Shown: positions 25,201-37,421, numbered from the stretch's first letter. The stretch is DNA of 64,000 bases from Trichostrongylus colubriformis (GCA_963978905.1 OZ022260.1:49001551-49065550); one strand, 5' to 3'. The notes: generated from the sequence alone by a model not told the origin. Program-made: numbers and translations.

Positions 25201-25475
25201 GAATTGGCACCTTTACTATCATTAGCGCGATAATGCTCACAATTCATCGTGGAGTGTGCCTCAATGTGTACATCTATTTCATTGAATTATCCTCATGTAG
25301 TTCGTCATTGAATTTATCTACAAATTTCAGAGGATCGGGATTTTCCATCGACAAGGCTCGCCAGGAGTTCACAAATGGAGTGATGGCTGACAGAAACGTG
25401 CAGTCAGCCGCGTCAGCTGCTACTGCTGCGGCTGCAGGAGCGGCTTTCCAGCAAGCAACTCAAGGCCGTTTCTAG
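16254..25475 (+). CDS. scm-1: Secretory carrier-associated membrane protein (SCAMP)
   Basis: Nine exons: 16254-16292, 19828-19950, 23031-23190, 23250-23326, 23421-23550, 23644-23765, 24557-24662, 24742-24844, 25331-25475. All phases agree and give 334 residues, close to the usual SCAMP size of about 340. The cytosolic N-terminus has NPF motifs (SNPFADPF at residues 4-11; FNPFASQ near 38-44), which in this family bind EH-domain endocytic proteins. A glycine run and a coiled coil (about residues 73-104, [19 protein letters not shown]) follow, then [17 protein letters not shown]. Four hydrophobic segments form the membrane core; the conserved E-peptide loop reads [18 protein letters not shown]. 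The tail has the family pattern [15 protein letters not shown] then an Ala-rich end. SCAMPs are post-Golgi and endosomal recycling proteins. The first two introns are 3.5 and 3.1 kb; the rest are much shorter. The ATG follows a good splice acceptor by 20 bp. Confidence 0.95.
16293..19827. other. First SCAMP intron, 3.5 kb
   Basis: No exon of the SCAMP frame is supported inside. Between 17725 and 18196 both strands stay open over about 340-390 bp, but neither translation resembles a family I know. Elsewhere it is T-rich plus-strand sequence, typical of nematode introns. Confidence 0.5.
20218..20301. repeat. Near-perfect 84-bp palindrome, foldback family A
   Basis: The left arm taggccgcgtttatagtttg continues with cgcaccgacacc and is mirrored by ggtgcgcaaactatgaacgc and ggccttac on the right, with only a few mismatches and a short central loop. 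As RNA or single-stranded DNA it would form a long hairpin. It lies in the second SCAMP intron. Relatives: 35709-35804, 44236-44331, 45243-45410, 46803-46977 and, more distantly, 28292-28540. Confidence 0.9.
21060..21860. repeat. Diverged tandem array of roughly 200-300-bp units
   Basis: Blocks recur in the same order at least three times. These are a ggaacc...aaggactt block, a gcaagc...ggtcac/cggtgg block, a ggcttagtt/cttagtcctca block followed by tacac/tacgct, a ccc-aatcctgacttgtccga block, and near 21540 and 21850 a gacagacacacacaa block leading to aaactcctggttta/aaacttctggttta. Unit lengths vary from about 110 to 250 bp, so this is an old array with internal deletions. It lies in the second SCAMP intron. 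Confidence 0.7.
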
Positions 25476-27330
25476 ATTCCAGTGTGAGATATCTTAAAAA
25501 TATGCAGATTTGGAAATCCAAGTTCTGAAAGATGACGTATCAAGTGGTTAATCCTATGGATGCTAAAAATGTAGGGGCTTGTGATTTGGAACGTTTAGAC
25601 CTTGCAGTGAGCGCTATCTTTGTTTTCTGAATAAGGTGTTCTCCCGTATTGTTAACGTCAGTAGCAACGCATGCATCAGACTTGGGCTTCACGGTAGTGG
25701 TCAGTCCTTCATACCCCGAGGTGCGGTGCACACTGAAATGAGTATCGTCCATCTCTGTTCCTTGATTAATGATATAATGACGGCTCATGCCATCAACTTC
25801 TTTAATATTTCGTTTCTTACTCGCAAATTTCTTTCGTTTATTTGCCATCATCTTGCATTCTATATCTAGTTTCGGTTCTCTTGATCCAGTGTTTATCACA
25901 TGGGTTGTAAAGTATGCATGTGAGCACAGCAATAGTTAATCTATACCACTGGTGGTCTATAGAAACGCGTTGCTGGTTTCGTAAAACTTCACTCACTCGT
26001 AGCAGGGTGATACTATTTCAATATTTGGAATCTGCTCCTTCCTTCTTCTCTCCTTTGCTGGAGTCGGTTCTACTGTGATGTGTTTATAAAAAAAACTTTC
26101 AGATTTTTTAGAGTTGATGTAGTCTGACAAATGTTATGGGTTTTGTGATGTTGTGCTATATTGCATGTACCCATCTATTTTGAGATCCTTTCTATCATAT
26201 TTGGAGGGAAGATGCGCTTTTTCATCTTCTTGATCACTGTGCTTAATAAATATTTCCTGTAACTATACGTGTTTTGTTATATTGCAAGCTGTCGTCGGTA
26301 AAATCATGAAGAAATATAAAAGGCACAGTTCGCGATACTTTGGGTACATATAATAGTTCCTTGTGTGGGGAATTAACCCCTTTTGCGACTGCGTAGTGTG
26401 CCGCTACCGCGGCGTGGAGGTGAGCTTTAAACGCGAACGGAATTTGTTAATGAAATGGCATCCGCCTTTTCATGATAGCCAACCCTGATCTTCAACTTAG
26501 GGAAGCAGCGGTGGCAACGGCGTAGCAAAACAGATTTTCTATCGAGTGTGGTAAGATTGGAAAGGAAATTCCATCATCACATGCAACGTTATTGGGCGAT
26601 ACGCGTGAAAACTTACCCGAGCAGCTACTTCTGTACTGTGAGCTCGTTCAAGGCAAAGGTAGATAACAAGTTTTCTTGGTCTTCGAGGGTTTTCAGTGGT
26701 AATTGTTCACATCTTTTCCTTTCCATCTCTGAAATCTCTCTGAGCGCGTTAACTCTCAATTTTGCTGTGGACTGTGTCTTTGAGAGTTATCAAGGGTGCT
26801 ATCGAATGAGGCGGGAGGGACATCCCCCTATAGACATTATTTTTACCTAGGTCTAGTAGGGCGAAGGAACCCCTTCTTTCCTCCACCGAAACTTAGGCAA
26901 AAACATACACGTGAGTGTGCAGATTGTCCTCTCATAGATCTTTCCGAAATGCTAATCAAGCAACTTTTGGTAAGATGCCCTCCTCATTGCGATAGTGCCT
27001 TCATATCACAATCGCCATCATCCAGGATTGTCCGATATGCAATTCATCTACTTTAAACGGACTGTCTCGAAATCCTCCTCATTGTAAGAACTTGTGTTGC
27101 CGACTGACATAGCAGCCTTTGGATAGGGATCGCGAACAACCTATGTGATACCGGAGTGTAACAGAAAATTGGAGTCGGGCTACCGTAGTCGAATGTGTGT
27201 GTAAACCATTTGAAGCAGGTGGAGGAGCGGCCACCGCTTTCTCGTGTGACCTAACCTGCTTCAAGCGTACTGTCGCAAAGGGTAAATAATTCATGTCCAA
27301 GCGTGTTAATTAAGCATTACAACCTTATTC
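25476..27330. other. Convergent intergenic region, SCAMP to GalNAc kinase
   Basis: It holds the 3' UTR of SCAMP, and its right end abuts the 3' end of the minus-strand kinase. No further exon is supported. Short open frames here show no family resemblance. Confidence 0.5.
26245..26250 (+). terminator. Candidate polyadenylation signal for SCAMP
   Basis: AATAAA about 770 bp past the SCAMP stop codon, followed by T/G-rich sequence. This is the clearest hexamer I found downstream; a nearer variant signal cannot be excluded. Confidence 0.4.
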
Positions 27331-27336
27331 TTTATT
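27331..27336 (-). terminator. Candidate polyadenylation signal for the GalNAc kinase
   Basis: TTTATT on the plus strand reads AATAAA on the minus strand, about 280 bp past the kinase stop codon. Confidence 0.5.
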
Positions 27337-27533
27337 ATAGTATCTCAGTATTTAGTATTTTCCATACTATCGCTTCAAAGGCCGCATACTTCGATGGTTT
27401 AATTAAAGGCATTTAAAAAATACCTGACATAAGGAGGTTATACAGCTTCATGTGATAGGCCATGGATTCGATGCATAGGAAAAGGATTCAGAATGAGATG
27501 TTCCAATCATGTTCACATTCCTACTATACCCAA

Positions 27534-27640
27534 ACATTTTCAATGGGAAAGAAATGACGCAAAAACACATTTTCAATGGGAAAGAAATGACGCAAAAACT
27601 CAAAAAAAAAACTCAAAGGAATGACGCAGAAATTCCAGCA
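27534..27640. repeat. 33-bp tandem repeat running into the kinase stop codon
   Basis: Two identical copies of a 33-mer beginning acattttcaatgggaaagaa lie at 27534-27566 and 27567-27599. A third, decayed copy (aaaggaatgacgcagaaatt) lies at about 27616-27636, after a poly-A run, and overlaps the last codons of the minus-strand kinase. The repeats therefore look like duplications of the gene's own end. Confidence 0.85.
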
Positions 27641-30600
27641 GAAGGTTCGCTCTGGAAAAGGACCTTCTTTCCCAGGTCTGCGCGATGGGAGTTCTCCATC
27701 AGGGCAACAGCACATCCTCCCCATCCTGCACCGGTAAGGCGAGCTCCTAGAGCGCCTGCCTTTATGCACTCGTCAACCAGGATGTCCATCGAAGCGCAGC
27801 TGCATTCGTAGTCCTGCAAACAAAAAAAAATGCAAGTGGACACTTGCAAGCTGATTATGGAAATCACCTTGCTGCAACTCTCGTGGCTTGCAGTCATGAG
27901 TTTTCCCATTCCAACTAGGTCCTTGTTCTTGCACGCTTCTTCAAATTTGCTCACTCGATCTGCTTCACTGTAGACATGGCGAGCTCGTGATCGCAATTTG
28001 AAAGACGTCACTTGAACGAAAAAGTTTATAATTACCAAGTAAACGTGCCGGTAGGTGGAAATTGAGTACGCAATAGTGAAGAAGTGTAAAGAATGAGTTC
28101 TCAAGAGCCTGGAATTATATCGGCTTATAGGTGCGGTGGCTACAGAGAAACGAGTTCAGAGGGTTTTTGGTGGAGAGTCTTTTTGCAGATAAGTTTTCAT
28201 TGTATGTAGGCTTTGGGTAATATAAATAAACCCATGAAGTAAACGGATGGTTATTATGCTTTACAGAATAAATAAGATAAGTAAAACAGTTAGGCTGCGT
28301 TCATACCCAACTGCACGGGATTTTTGGCGCATCGGCGCATCCGCCACTTGTGATTTTTGGCGGTGCACGTACCACCACGTCAATTTATTTGCATTGTGGC
28401 CAATAGTCTGATTTACGGATGCGCTGATCCGCCAAATCTCACACGCGGATGCGCGCTCATTTCTCGATCGATACGCATCTTTTACCTTACGCCGATCCGC
28501 CAAAAATCCCATTCGGTTTGATATGAACGCGGCTTTACGAGACCTTTCAAACAAATGTAGCAAGCAAGTGAACTGTCTGAATTAAACAATAGCCGCGATA
28601 ATCGGAGCTTACTTTGTTGAGTATTTGGACCAAGGCACTGTGCAACAACATCTTTTCCTAATATCTCTTCTAATTGCTCCCGGGAAGCCTTTTCTGGTAG
28701 CGATTCACACATTACTATCATTTCTTCCAGTGATTTTCCAAGTGCTTCCTAAAAAGAACAACTGCAAAACGTTTTTGAATGACCTTTTTCAAACAATGTT
28801 GCTGAGAACACTACGGCAAACAGAAAACATAAGTTGTAGGTACATAAGTGCTCAATTGTACGATCCATCTATCCAAGCTCGTTATAACCATGCCTGGATC
28901 AACAACGGCCCACTCGCTGCTCGAATATGGAGCAGTGCTGCAATTTTCGATAACGCTACGTTATTCGGCCTGTTTCGAGCAGGGATATGAAGACTACTAA
29001 AGTCTTCGAGATCGAGTATCTTCAGCTGATCTATGATCTGTGTACAGTCCATTTTGGAGCGCTTGATAAGGCGTGACCTCCGGGCTCGGGTGAGAGTGTA
29101 TCAAACTTTCACATCCCGCCACACACTCGCTTTCGTCACTCAGGCCACGCCCTATCTAGCGCTGTGAAATGGATTATATATTCGGTTGACCAGAAAACAT
29201 AACAGAAGTCGTCAAGTACAGTTTAATAACCTCTTACCTGAACATCTTTCAGACGCAGGGATTTAGCTGTGAGATCACCGGCGCCTTGCAAAAGAAGCTG
29301 GAATGAGAGCGATACTTATTAACACGGAGATAAACCACTGCCGCGTATGATACCCATTAGCGAGAAACTCGAAAAATACTTTCAGTTCGAATGATCTCGC
29401 TTCAGCATGACAGTAGCTTCAATTGAATCCACTCAAAGTTTCAAAAAACCTCATGTCTCAAAACCTCAAAAAGACATGGAGTTTTTTGAAACTGAAAGCT
29501 TGACTCACACAACAATAGTATCTGGTATCTGCATGCTTAGCAGATATCAAATACTGAAGTCCGCAAACTGTCACTGGCATATTTATCATGTCTAGCACGT
29601 AACTAGAGCAGACTAATGTCAAACCAGTAGTAAGAATGTCAGATCTGTAGAAGCTTACCTTCCCCGCTATTCGACCTTCCGCAACCCGTTCATTGAACTG
29701 CGAAGTGGCAGCCTATAAGGAAATTTGTGATAAGATCATGTTCTCAACACAAAAATAATCGATCATAAAAGGACCACGAGTAAAAATAAACCTTATTCAG
29801 GGTATCCCCACAATGAAGTACTATGAATGACGCAAGAGGTGGTAACGAAACTGGTCGTGCTTGAAGAGGAGAAAATTCAACTTTCATAGCTTTTCCCTCT
29901 GCAGCCAGCACCTTCAAAATGGAGAAGAGAATGAACAAAGCACACATAGTGAAGGGGTCAATCGCCTTCCTCCTACCTCCACTGCTTGATCCATTCCTCC
30001 TCCTTGAGTTCCAATGTAATGTTCCGCAGTGGCACATAGATCGGCGAGTTCTTCCCTTGAAAAAAACCATGCAAAATATGTTACCGAAATGTCTATGTGG
30101 GATGTATCGCTCGTGCAGACCGTGTGATCTCTTCGAAGATCTTTCCAGTATGTATCATCCAAGTAACTAAGGCTGCAGCACAGACAAGCGATGAGCTGCT
30201 CGACAGTCCGGATGACGGAGGAATAGAACCTAAGTGATATAATGCTGTCTACTCGCCTGTCTCCATATTCAAACCTCGTACTTCTTAATGAAGACATTAT
30301 GTGCATATCCCATTCATTGCTAATAATTATTCATATTCAAAATACCTCCAACCAGCATGTCGAATCCTATTTGCTCGACACCAAGTTTGTCTATAATGCC
30401 TTTCCAGCCACAAAGAATATAGTCAAACCACTGTGGCGGAGATGCGCCTTTCCAGTCCGATGGCAGTGTGATCGAAGATGGCCTACACGGAAACCTAACT
30501 TCAGAACCGGCCAAAAAAGTACGAGGACAGAGGATACACTTACGAGTATCGATCATCCACGTTGACGAGACGCATTTCCTGCTTACCATTTGGAGCTGCC

Positions 30601-30881
30601 AAAATTTCTGTGCCCTTCTCAATAGCCATCGGTAGAACACCATACCCGTGATAATCGATATGTTCACCTGAGAAGATGGAATTCGAAAGCTAGTGATGAG
30701 AACGGCAGAGTGATAAGATGGGATATAAATGCGAATGAGGAAAGCGGCAACAGCAAAAGAACAATGAAAAAGTTTAACGCTCACACCTATAATGTTCACT
30801 CTGCCCGGACAAAACACTCGAGCCGTGGGTACACAGCCGAAGGCGTTCTGAAACCTTGTTTCAGCATCTGTTATGAGGACC
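27613..30881 (-). CDS. N-acetylgalactosamine kinase / galactokinase family (GALK2-like), 5' exon missing
   Basis: Exons, 5' to 3': 30787-30881, 30544-30667, 30346-30494, 30121-30229, 29977-30055, 29792-29911, 29659-29712, 29238-29297, 28613-28748, 27868-28010, 27613-27813. Phases agree throughout, giving about 423 residues. The first exon starts with a codon's third base, so roughly 10-30 N-terminal residues are encoded further right and were not identified. GHMP-kinase motifs are all present: CPGRVNIIGEHIDYHG (sugar binding), IPPSSGLSSSSSLVCAA (ATP binding), GTQGGGMDQA (catalytic Asp) and ARLTGAGWGGCAVAL. HVYSEADRV and YECSCASMDILVDECIKAG resemble vertebrate GALK2 more than GALK1. GALK2 phosphorylates GalNAc at C1 in salvage; substrate is inferred from resemblance. 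The C-terminus is about 15-20 residues shorter than GALK2, between VALMENSHRAD and the end. I recall the C. elegans relative as M01D7.4. The donor at 30120 (GTCTGC) is weak. Confidence 0.92.
28292..28540. repeat. Foldback element in a kinase intron, distant family A
   Basis: The ends are ggctgcgttcatacc on the left and tatgaacgcggctt on the right. Inside, gggatttttggcg on the left mirrors cgccaaaaatccc on the right, and further inward ccgccacttgtgatttttgg faces its diverged complement. The terminal motif is shared with the 20.2 kb family, but the interior differs. It lies in the intron between exons 27868-28010 and 28613-28748. Confidence 0.8.
29042..29176. repeat. Foldback family B, copy 1 (diverged)
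   Basis: gtacagtccattttggagcg opens the element and cgctgtgaaatgga closes it, with gcgtgacctc facing gaggccacgc-like sequence inside and a tcccgccacacactc loop. It is located in the intron between kinase exons 28613-28748 and 29238-29297. Better-preserved copies lie at 32.4 and 54.6 kb. Confidence 0.75.
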
Positions 30882-32389
30882 CTAAAAGTGAATAAGTGCT
30901 TTATAAATCGAGGGAGAGCAACATCGATTCTTTAGGTTGCCTTCATAACACGCAGCCACTCGTACAGCAACTGTGACGCAAACTCCAATTATTAGGTGAC
31001 CTGATCGCATTTCACTGATGATTACCATGCAATCCATATCTCCCCTTTCTCTTTTTTTCAAGTCTTTTCTAATAATTCGTGGTAGCACTCATAAATCTGA
31101 AAGCTTTTGGTGATCACCTGCCTATTTTACATCCACATGGTTTGAATATTCGCGGAAACTAAATGAAACGTGATCGGTTCACAAATCATAAATGGAGCAC
31201 ACGCAGCTGTCAACGTCGGAATGAGTCGGATTGCGTCATAATATGAAGGCGTCATATCATGGCTATGTGCATTAGCGGAGGAGACAATTATGTGAATGCG
31301 ATACTACGATAGTTCACCATGGTTTCCCTTTTGCGGATATTTGCTTGTAGGGAAAAATGATCAATTCGCTTGCAAAATAAGTTGTAGACATCGTCAAATT
31401 GAGTTACTGAATTCCAGCAGTAGTAATTTTGAGCGTAATGCAGTTGCAGAGCGCCGAATGTATTACAAAAGCGCTCAATTAGATCGCACCTGTTCCAGCA
31501 CCATTCGCATTTTCGTATTTTACGCTGCCGCGACTGCGCACGCTAGCATGTCCGTAACTACGACATTGAGAGCCTTCTGGAACAACTCTGCAAACACATA
31601 TACCCACACTGACATTCAGAAAAACGGTATAAGATAGCTTAGCATTGTCTGCACAATGACCGTCGAAATCGAAAGCTCCCCGCTCGAATAAAATGTTCAC
31701 TGAAGTCCGATGGTTTCGTTATCACAAGTTCTTCATTTAATTGAGATGAAAATTACGGATAGATTCAAAGCTTTGCAGTGGCGCAATCATTTCTCATCAA
31801 AACTAAGTGTAGTTTTTTGCGCGTTCCAGAAAAGATACTTCCAGTGGTGTGAAAGATGAATTATTCGCTTTGACAATAAATCAGTTTCAACAGATATTGC
31901 AGTGCATATAAAGAAACATGCAAAATTGCTCACCTTCCCATGGGCTATCGATGGAACGAAATTGGATCTTTATACGTGCGCTGACGCACCAAACATTCAA
32001 ACCAGCTTTTTTGGACGCAACCGACTTATACCGTAAGCTCAACAGTTTTACGCACATCATTTGAACGAGATGTGTTTGCGTGTTTCCAGTGCACATTCTT
32101 ATGAAGTTCAGAAATTGAGAATCAGAACAACCGGATGAGTTGGTCAAGAGGCATATATTGGTCTTTCGCCAATATCGGCATCTTTTCTGGCACCACACCG
32201 TTACAACTTTACCGTTATTTATTGTACGAAAGAGGTCAAGCACTGTTTTTGCACGCGAATTTCAGTCTCTCATAGAAGTATGATCAGGAAACAGGGGACT
32301 TAGGTTCATTTTTCTAGAGCATCTCCGGGATTGTCAAATACATCTAAAAATGGTGTGATTTGACCGTTGTGGTCTACCAAATTCTTGCA

Positions 32390-32570
32390 GTACAGTCCAT
32401 TTCGGAAAAACTGACGGGGCGTGTCCAACGGACTTGGATGAACGTGTATCAAAGTGTATCAGTCTCTCTCACCCCGCCACACACTCTCACTCTCGCCACG
32501 TACTCTCACTCTGGCCACTCATCCAAGTCCGTAAGACACGCCCCGCCAGTTTTTCCGAAATGGACTGTAC
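32390..32570. repeat. Foldback family B, copy 2 (well preserved)
   Basis: gtacagtccatttcggaaaa at the left edge is mirrored by ttttccgaaatggactgtac at the right edge, and the arms continue with ggggcgtgt...cggacttggatga against tcatccaagtccg...acacgcccc. The loop holds cacacactctcactctcgcc and near-copies of it. Confidence 0.9.
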
Positions 32571-32687
32571 TTCTTCCCTCCAAGTGTTGTAAGTGTGAGG
32601 AGCGCTTTCTGGCAAGGAACACCCGAAGCGAGAATCTCGTTTGCAAGCAATAATGTCCTGTGCTGCGTATGACCGTCTCACATTATA

Positions 32688-33229
32688 TTAGGTTGTTCGG
32701 AAAGAAATGCGCGTTGAATTTGTCCATTTTTCTCTCCTACTATAAAAGATCCTTCAAAACAGTTCAATCTATTAGAAAGAGATTTTTATTGTGCATCTTT
32801 TCATAAATCTTTTTCTATGTCTACTCGGGTTTTTTTCAAAGAAAAAAAAGTTTCAACGACTTGAGGCCGACTTCCATGTTCTTCGTCATCCAAGCTTTCA
32901 TTACCGTTTTTTAAACGCTGGAGCTTTGCCCGACACTTTATACAGCCAAATCTTTCTGCAAACATTATACGCATGGCGACAAATATTTACCCCTTATTGC
33001 ATTGAATCTTGCATTTTTTTTTGAATTTTTTTTCAAAATTTTGAAAAAAATTGAAATTCATTTTTGAATTTTTTCTTCGAAAAAAAAAACAAGTAGATAT
33101 AGACAAAAGTATTTCAAAAGATGCGCAATAAAATTCTCTTTCTAACAGACAAAACTGTTTTACAAAATCTTCCGTAGTAGAAGAGAAATAGATGGACAAA
33201 AAACGCGCATTTCTTTCCGAACAACCTAA
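32688..33229. mobile_element. Internally deleted mariner element with long inverted arms
   Basis: TIRs TTAGGTTGTTCGGAAAG...CTTTCCGAACAACCTAA are flanked by TA at 32686-32687 and 33230-33231. Beyond the TIRs the arms stay inverted copies of one another for about 150 bp. Between them, on the minus strand, is a short piece reading LKNGNESLDDEEHGSRPQV. This resembles the linker after the first helix-turn-helix of mariner transposases, so the element is a deletion derivative of a coding mariner rather than an unrelated MITE. Confidence 0.85.
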
Positions 33230-35708
33230 TAGAATCACTTGGCTGCGATCGACACCTCAGGGATGTGGTCGCTTGAAGACTTCTTCGTTGTCAGAACTAG
33301 TGTTTGGGGGAGAGGTTCTGTTTATCGCACTTCCATCCATCTCATTTCCATTCCTCTTAATTGCTACATACCTAACAAGTAAGGTCTTTCAGGTCGTGAC
33401 GCGCTTTTTGGAAGCGGTTTTTGCATCGTGTGGGGGTTCGTGCATAAATAATATAAGTGATGTCCATTTTACTAAGGGCCCTTCGAATGCAAAAAAAGCT
33501 AAAAATCTAGTGCAGGTCACTCAGAGTGTTTGGTTACTCCCACTAATCATTTTTCACCGGGTTTGATGGACCATCTTTCGAGCCTGTCAGCGCCCATGGC
33601 GCATTGGCGAGGTCATATTTTTGCGCGAAACGGATTTGATATTCATGTTCAGGGAGTCGAACTATACCGCGAGGTGAATTCTTAGCTCATTCGACAGCTA
33701 AACGGAAAATATCAGCTGAGCATTGGGTATACTTCGAGTGCACGTTCGACGAAGGAGACGGCTGTATTTCTTGTCACGAAATTCTCACTATTTTTTGTTC
33801 AGTGCTTTGTAGGGGAAGTTATAGCGGTATGCATTCCTGCTGTGCTTATTCCATTGATTTTCATCGATTTTGTTTGCTATGCACTTCTACAAATATAGGG
33901 GCTTTATATTTGTAGAAGTGCATAACACCATGGCCAACAACTCACCCAAGGTTGAAGTTAGAGTAAAAACTTGGTTGGAAATGTGTCCACAAGGATTGTT
34001 GGTTCCCAGAACACGGATATGACTCATTCAGCATGAAAACGCAACTTTCGAGGTCTACAGCCCCCACGCGTATAAGGAAGTCAGGGGAGCTAATCCGGTG
34101 AAGACTTGTAATTAAGGCCGATCTGGCGCGCTGTCAACAAAAATCATAGTCATCTGACATAAGGAGGGATATATGGAGATGAAAAAGTAGAAGAAAAATT
34201 GGTGAAGTTTCTCAAAGACAGAATCCGCACCCCGAACTTATACACATCATCCGCTTGAAAATCCACGAAAATCCATGTATCAGTAGACTGTCTGGTCGCT
34301 GCAGTAGCTTGGCGTTGGGGAACAGTCATGAGAGTGCTGCGCACTTTTAGAAAACATGCTACAGATAAGACTTTTCTCTCGCTATTTCGCTTGTTTTGGA
34401 TGTGCAATAGATGAAGACTTCTCTGTACATGCAAAGATACGAAGAGTATGCGTTGCAATAGGTGAGTTTAAGTCTCGCGCTGGAAAAATTCTTCACGCCT
34501 TTTTCGGCACTCGTAGGGCCGCTCAGCTAAGATGAACGTCGGTTACATCTTTCATGCTGGTGCGCGCACGCGATGGAAAAACCATCTTCATAAAGCGCGC
34601 TATGACCTGAAGGACCTTCATTGTAAGCACCTCTAAAATCCTTATTTTCAACAGTCAATAAAGTTATTGTGTTGTTGGATAAAGATACGAAGCGGCTGCG
34701 TCCTCAAAGCGACGAGCGCTATAGGTGAGATCAGGTAACCACAAAGGAGTAGAGGAGATTTTGATCGAGTAGACAAAAGGAAAGCCTGGGAGGAAAGCTT
34801 GCACGGGTAGAGGCGTTTATAGGGGAGACTAGGAGACCTGACGGGTGTGTTCTGTGTGGTAGGGATTCACAAAGAACTCCACCGATCTCTTCTTCCCTCC
34901 GAACCCGTACTGTCTGTGTGGCACCGACAGTTCGGCCTTAGTGGCTCATCTGAAGCGCCTGTGTGGCGACACCAAAAGACACCCTTGTTAGCCCCTCGAG
35001 CAAACACCTCTTCGACTTTATCGGACCTTCCAAGCATCACGGTCGGAAATTTCCCCTGCCGTCATTGTGATTTTATTGATATTTTTGCGTTTATTGTTTC
35101 TGTTGATTGTTTCATGTTAAAAAATTTATTGATAAGCTCGTGTGGTCCGGCATCGAACGTTATTCGGAGCGTATCAGTGGAGCTTGTGCATATTCCTACG
35201 TTTGCCTCCTTCGCACATTTTGCATTGATCTTAAGTGATCTGCTGCGTCTACAATAATGAAAACAGAGGTGCCAGGGCAGTGAAAAGAGGGAAAATCACT
35301 GAAATCGGCTGTTTTGCCATCTTCGGTGTTCAGTGCTGCACGAGTTCACGGAGGCGCTCGGCAACTATACCACTAGGAGGCAGCAAACAGAAAATGGCGC
35401 GAGGGGACAAAATGATGACGAGTGTGTAGGTCACCTGTACTACGGCCTGCGGCTTGTAATTAGCGTCCTAATGCCAGAACAAAGGTGGGACTTTGACAGT
35501 TACAGCTCCACCTATTTGTCTACAAAGAAAGGTGAACTACCGTGATCATCCCGAAGGATGCCTTAAACCAGTCAGTCAGTTTCACTCAAAATGGCGACGT
35601 GAAACGTTCTGTCAGCCGAAATCCTCGAGAGAAAGATGGACAAGCTCTAAGATCACAAAGAGTTCGAAAAATCGTGTTAAGGCTTACTTTATTGATTAAT
35701 TAGCATAG

Positions 35709-35804
35709 TAAGGCCGCTTCCATACTTTGCGCACCGACGCCGTCACGCGCGTGCCTGCGTCACGCGCGTGACGGCGTCGGTGCGCAAAGTATGGAAGCGG
35801 CCTA
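35709..35804. repeat. Near-perfect 96-bp palindrome, foldback family A
   Basis: taaggccgcttccatacttt at the left edge is mirrored by aaagtatggaagcggcctaa at the right. The arms run without visible mismatch through gcgcaccgacgccgtcacgc to a central loop of a few bases. Confidence 0.95.
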
Positions 35805-37421
35805 ATGTGTGCACTCGCTTCAGCTCCAAGATTCGCACTTTTCTCTTGGAGCGCAGACAATGAGTGACTAAATTTACATGTGCAGCGAGACCTTCAATTG
35901 CCCGTCGCAGTGAACATGATTACCCAGCATGCAGAATGGTCGATGAAGGTAAAAGCCTTCTTACGGAAACTGGGGGCGGGGATATTCAAGGGATGAGATG
36001 TGGTGAAGTTATCGGTAGTGGCCTATTGCATCTACATCCATGGAGCAATGGATGGTCCCGCTTTTGCCGTTTTCGTCGTTTCAACAGAAAATTTCTCGGA
36101 AAAATTTCTGTAGGGTTGTACAGAATGTTTTGCGCCACTTTTGTGAGTACTCTCCTTCACACACATCTTTCGTACCAAAAATTTGACCTTAACGTTCAAG
36201 AAAAATTAACAATTATTGTTTCTAGTTAGTAAAATGCAATTATTGTAGATATAGTGAATTACTCTATTACAGGCTTGAGAAAGGCACTTGGTGTCAGAAG
36301 CTCGCCAATCGCCTCGAATTCCCTAACAGCACTTTCATGAAACCATCTTGAATTTTATGAAAAAATTTTTTATGAAAAAATTTGAAGCCACTTTTTACGC
36401 ATTTGCATAGATTGGCATGAGGCTCCTGAGCAGAACAAATTCGAATAATTGTATTAACTTATATTTTAGTATTTATTATTTGTTTTGGTTTATTTTTATG
36501 CGCATACTGGGCATAATTAGTGTTTGAAATTTTCAAGAATCGAAAAAATTAGCATAATGCAAAATTGTGTAAAAAATGAAATATAATATTTTTGAAAAAC
36601 AGTAGCTGAGCTGCTTGACAGTGCTGCATTTCCTCCCTATGCTTCAACCGTAAAAGTTTCTGGAGGCTTCCAAAGAACCTGGAAAAACAGTCGCAAACAT
36701 TTCCTTATGGCATAATGAAATATTTTTCTCGACTGATGGTTTGGTGTCGTCGCCTTCTTCAGAGCTTGGGAATGGAAATCCTCCACGAAAACAAATCGTT
36801 CAAATGACACTTCACTTTATTGAAAATATTCGATAGGTCCATCAAATGGGGAAATGGTCATGAAATGGGGAAACGGTAATAAGGTGGTACGGACGGAGGA
36901 CTAATTTTTTTGCTTCTTGGGAGGTTAAAATAAAGCAACGTCAGAGGGGTTCAATCAAGCAAGTGGTCCCAGGGGTTTTACACCCCTCTTTTACTATTAC
37001 GAGGGAGCAGGTTGACCTCTGTGGCCGACACTTTTGAAGGTTAGTCATTAATGTCTATGTCATCGTTATCCCATTTCGTGACACTGTCGAATACTATTTT
37101 CAGTAAATTGAATTAGCGAGTAGTTTGCATAAAGGGTACGCCCTCCCAAGCTCTGAGGAAGGTGTCGAAACGCCAATAGAGAATAAAGTTGATACCGATT
37201 TTGATTGGAAATCAAGCATTCAAACAGCCCCTCATAAATTCTTTACCCCCACTACCACTGCTGCTTCAACGACTGTAAATCTAATGTGTAGGCTTCTCCA
37301 AAACAGCCCAAAATAGCTCCACAACTTCATCGTCATCCCTACCGTCAAAGTGAAATGATTGCTGACCACCTGATACCCCTTCGTTCTTTTGCTGCTTTTA
37401 CGTTGAGCTCGTCAAGCTGAC

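Larger units (their letters stand above)
30882..37421. other. Intergenic region between the GalNAc kinase and nlp-12
   Basis: It should contain the first kinase exon, with its promoter, and upstream control DNA for nlp-12. I found no convincing coding exon. Recognisable content is a family B foldback (32.4 kb), a mariner deletion derivative (32.7 kb), a family A palindrome (35.7 kb) and, around 37125-37200, a gctctgaggaaggtgtcgaa stretch resembling a retroelement tail. 36.3-36.6 kb is very AT-rich. Confidence 0.5.

Noticed and set aside
30882..31700. Search for the first GalNAc kinase exon (ATG, ending with two bases of a codon)
   Set aside because: Several ATG-GT combinations are possible, but none gives a recognisable N-terminus, so none is annotated.
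33001..33090. A/T homopolymer palindrome (gaattttttttc, gaaaaaaattg)
   Set aside because: It is simple-sequence symmetry within the mariner derivative and adds no separate feature.
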